Of a DNA stretch of 64,000 bases, positions 62,032 through 64,000 are shown one piece after another. The first letter of the stretch is position 1, and the number at the start of each line of letters is the position of its first letter. The stretch is from Palsa-1447 sp964509885 (GTDB lineage Bacteria > Verrucomicrobiota > Verrucomicrobiia > Opitutales > Opitutaceae): NCBI GenBank assembly GCA_964509885.1, contig CAZDZL010000009.1, forward strand, positions 22,872 to 86,871. Reading direction: 5' to 3'. The notes beneath the pieces were generated by a model, which was not told the origin of the DNA, ran no database searches, and saw nothing but the letters and a program-made list of their open reading frames with translations. The translations under genes and the position numbers were made by a program.

Positions 62032-62934
62032 ATGACCCCTTCCGCCCTCAGGTGCGCCTTGGCATTGGCGACCGCAGGCGGCAGCCTCGGGGCCGTGCCT
62101 CCCTCGATCAACATCTGGCCGGGCGCAGCCCCGGGAGAAAAGGTCTCCGTCGGTGCGGATCGCGAGAATTTCTCGGCGACCGACAAACCCACGGGGGGCA
62201 GGTCCGTCGCACTTCTGTCCAACGTCTCCACGCCGACCATTTCCGTGTTTCGTGCGCCCGCGGACAAGGAGACGGGCGCCGCGGTCCTGGTGTGCCCAGG
62301 CGGCGGCTACTACGTCCTTGCCTATGACCTCGAGGGCACGGAGGTCTGCGAGTGGCTGAACTCGATCGGCGTCACCGCTGTGCTTCTCAAGTACCGCGTC
62401 CCGAGGCGGCAGGGTCAGGCGCCCTTCATTGCGCCGCTGCAGGACGCCCAGCGCGCGCTCGGCCTCGTGAGGTCCCGTGCAAAGGAATGGGGGATCGACC
62501 CCGCGCGCACCGGCGTTCTCGGCTTCTCGGCGGGAGGGAACCTCTCCGCCGCGCTGTGCGCGAACAACACGGGCCGCGTCTACCCGGCCGTGGACGAGGC
62601 CGACGCCCTCAGCTGCCGGCCGGATTTCCAGGTGCTCGTCTACCCCGCCTATTTCCTGAAGGACGGCATCGGTACCACGCTCGAGCCAGAGATCGCCGTC
62701 TCGTCCGCCACACCGCCGACGTTCCTTGTGATGACGCAGGACGACCCCGAGCATGTCCAGAACGTGCTCGCCTACTCGATGGCCCTGCGGGAGGCGAGGG
62801 TCCCGTTTGAGCTCCATGTATACCCGACGGGCGGCCACGGGTACGGGCTGCGGCCGACGAAGGACTACGTGACGACGTGGCCGCAGCGCGCGGCCGACTG
62901 GATGCGCAGCCGCGGCCTCTTGGAGCGCAAATAG
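62032..62934 (+). CDS. exported alpha/beta-hydrolase, acetylxylan-esterase-like (copy 2)
   Basis: 300 residues. Signal peptide ALALATAGGSLGAV. Motifs as in copy 1: NIWPGAAPGEK, VCPGGGYYVLAYDLEGTEVC, GFSAGGN (Ser) and PTGGHGYGLRPTKD. The stretch LEGTEVCEWLNSIGVTA is identical in both copies, even nearly so at the DNA level, while the middle and lid parts differ (Cys/Phe-rich versus Gly-rich). This suggests a duplication followed by divergence of substrate range. Begins 63 bases after copy 1. Confidence 0.88.
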   Translation: MTPSALRCALALATAGGSLGAVPPSINIWPGAAPGEKVSVGADRENFSATDKPTGGRSVALLSNVSTPTISVFRAPADKETGAAVLVCPGGGYYVLAYDLEGTEVCEWLNSIGVTAVLLKYRVPRRQGQAPFIAPLQDAQRALGLVRSRAKEWGIDPARTGVLGFSAGGNLSAALCANNTGRVYPAVDEADALSCRPDFQVLVYPAYFLKDGIGTTLEPEIAVSSATPPTFLVMTQDDPEHVQNVLAYSMALREARVPFELHVYPTGGHGYGLRPTKDYVTTWPQRAADWMRSRGLLERK

Positions 62935-62954
62935 TCCCTCGCCAAGACCCCGCT

Positions 62955-64000
62955 ATGAAAAAGGCCCCCCTCCTTTCCCTTCTCCTGACGACCGCGGCGC
63001 TGGGATATTCCCAGGACGCACCGCCGGTGCGCCTGGCCATCTACGGCCTCGTGCACGACCACGTCGGGGGCATGATCCCCAGCCTCGCGGGGCGCAAGGA
63101 CGTCCAGCTGGTCGGCATCGTCGAGCCGAACAAGAAGCTCTGCGCCCTGTACGCGGACAAGTACCACCTCGACCCCAAGCTGTTCTTCGCCTCCCTGGAT
63201 GCGCTGCGGGCGACGACGAGGGTCGAGGCCGTGGCCACCTTCACGTCGACCTTCGACCACCCCAAGGTCGTCGGGATGTGCGCGCCCCTCGGCATCGACG
63301 TCATGATGGAGAAGCCCTTCGCGCTGAACATGGTCGACGCCCGCGCCATGGCGGCCGCCGCCGCCAAGGGCGGCATCCAGGTCGTCGTCAACTACGAGAC
63401 CACATGGTATCCCAGCAACAAGAGCGCCTACGACCTCGTGCACGGGCCGAACGGGATTGGCGAGATCCGCAAGATCGTCGTCAGGGACGGCCACAGGGGC
63501 CCCGCGCTCATCGGCTGCTCCCCGTATTTCCTGGAGTGGCTGACCGACCCCATCCTGAACGGCGGCGGGGCCCTGATGGACTTCGGGTGCTACGGCGCGG
63601 ACCTGGTGACATGGCTCCTGGACGGGAAGCGGCCGACCTCGGTCTTCGCGGTGACGCAGAGGCTGCAGCCGGACCTCTACCCTAAGGTCGACGACGACGC
63701 GACGATCGTGGTCAACTATGCCCAGGCCCAGGCGATCCTGGAGCCCTCCTGGGACTGGTCCTTCGGCCGGAAGGACATGGAGATCTATGGGCAGAAGGGC
63801 GCCCTCAGGCTTCCCAGCAGGGACGCGGTGTTCCTCCGCATGGGTGACGATCCCGAGACGCCGGTGGCGGCGCCCGCCCTCGCCGCGCCGAATGCGGACT
63901 CCATCTCCTACCTGGTCGCCGTCGTCCGCCACGAGATCCAGCCCTCGGGGCTCTCGTCGATCGAGACGAACCTGGTCGCGACGGAGATCCTGGACGCGGC
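62955..64000 (+). CDS. Gfo/Idh/MocA-family oxidoreductase, 3' truncated by window
   Basis: ATG at 62955; the frame is open to the last base (348 complete codons, no stop). A signal peptide-like start MKKAPLLSLLLTTAALGYSQ is followed by VRLAIYGLVHDHVGGMIPSL, the Rossmann NAD(P)-binding start. The motif MMEKPFALNMVDA contains the EKP signature of the family. The dimerisation/substrate domain follows (GGGALMDFGCYGADLV, GQKGALRLPSR). It is probably a periplasmic NAD(P)-dependent sugar oxidoreductase or glycosidase-like enzyme. It lies 20 bases after esterase copy 2. Confidence 0.9.
   Translation, partial: MKKAPLLSLLLTTAALGYSQDAPPVRLAIYGLVHDHVGGMIPSLAGRKDVQLVGIVEPNKKLCALYADKYHLDPKLFFASLDALRATTRVEAVATFTSTFDHPKVVGMCAPLGIDVMMEKPFALNMVDARAMAAAAAKGGIQVVVNYETTWYPSNKSAYDLVHGPNGIGEIRKIVVRDGHRGPALIGCSPYFLEWLTDPILNGGGALMDFGCYGADLVTWLLDGKRPTSVFAVTQRLQPDLYPKVDDDATIVVNYAQAQAILEPSWDWSFGRKDMEIYGQKGALRLPSRDAVFLRMGDDPETPVAAPALAAPNADSISYLVAVVRHEIQPSGLSSIETNLVATEILDA

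Overview
The window looks like a chromosomal piece of a high-GC Verrucomicrobium, most likely Opitutaceae. This is inferred from the style of the proteins: a 1243-residue TonB-dependent receptor with a poly-Thr linker, CRTAC1/ASPIC-UnbV proteins, many secreted glycoside hydrolases, verrucomicrobial-type LacI regulators and few Shine-Dalgarno sites. No rRNA, tRNA, CRISPR array, insertion sequence or prophage was recognised. No gene-free stretch exceeds about 300 bases.

Layout. 1-3.1 kb: the tail of a truncated gene, DoxX, a GYF/membrane protein and a CHASE3 sensor-like protein. 3.1-7.2 kb: a complete EmrA-EmrB-TolC-type efflux operon with a perfect palindromic operator. 7.2-20.3 kb: housekeeping genes (rsuA-type pseudouridine synthase, a DUF4177-plus-three-repeat protein, DAHP synthase, miaB, gmk, the molybdopterin genes moaA/moeA/moaC/moaD/moaE, and gnd). 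20.3-46.9 kb: an accessory, visibly less GC-rich carbohydrate region. It holds GH39-like and GH42-like enzymes, a LacI regulator, an STT3-like membrane protein, a double CRTAC1 protein, a giant TonB receptor, and a tight operon (beta-phosphoglucomutase, sugar transporter, GH65 phosphorylase, GH87-like glucanase). Next come a beta-propeller lipoprotein, an unknown exported protein and a TMTC-like TPR membrane protein. 47-50.1 kb: PiuC hydroxylase and a siderophore receptor behind a probable Fur box. 50.1-53.4 kb: GH3 beta-glucosidase, DUF2062 and DUF393 proteins. 53.5-56.8 kb: an ECF sigma/anti-sigma pair divergent from a Tat-exported phosphoesterase, a DUF2231 membrane protein and cytochrome c, with matching promoters on both sides. 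56.8-59.9 kb: a GntR(YtrA)-ABC operon. 59.9-64 kb: an acid-sugar kinase, two tandemly duplicated esterases and a Gfo/Idh/MocA oxidoreductase cut by the window edge.

How the parts fit. The strongest functional hypothesis is an alpha-1,3-glucan/nigerose route in 36.0-42.5 kb. The exported GH87-like enzyme would cut the polymer, the transporter would import disaccharide, the GH65 enzyme would phosphorolyse it, and the mutase would pass beta-glucose-1-phosphate to glycolysis. The clearest regulatory signal is at 54.8 kb, where both divergent transcripts carry the same promoter pattern, GGAATAA-N15-CGTWWTC. Several predicted promoters lie so close to start codons that leaderless or very short-leader mRNAs are likely.
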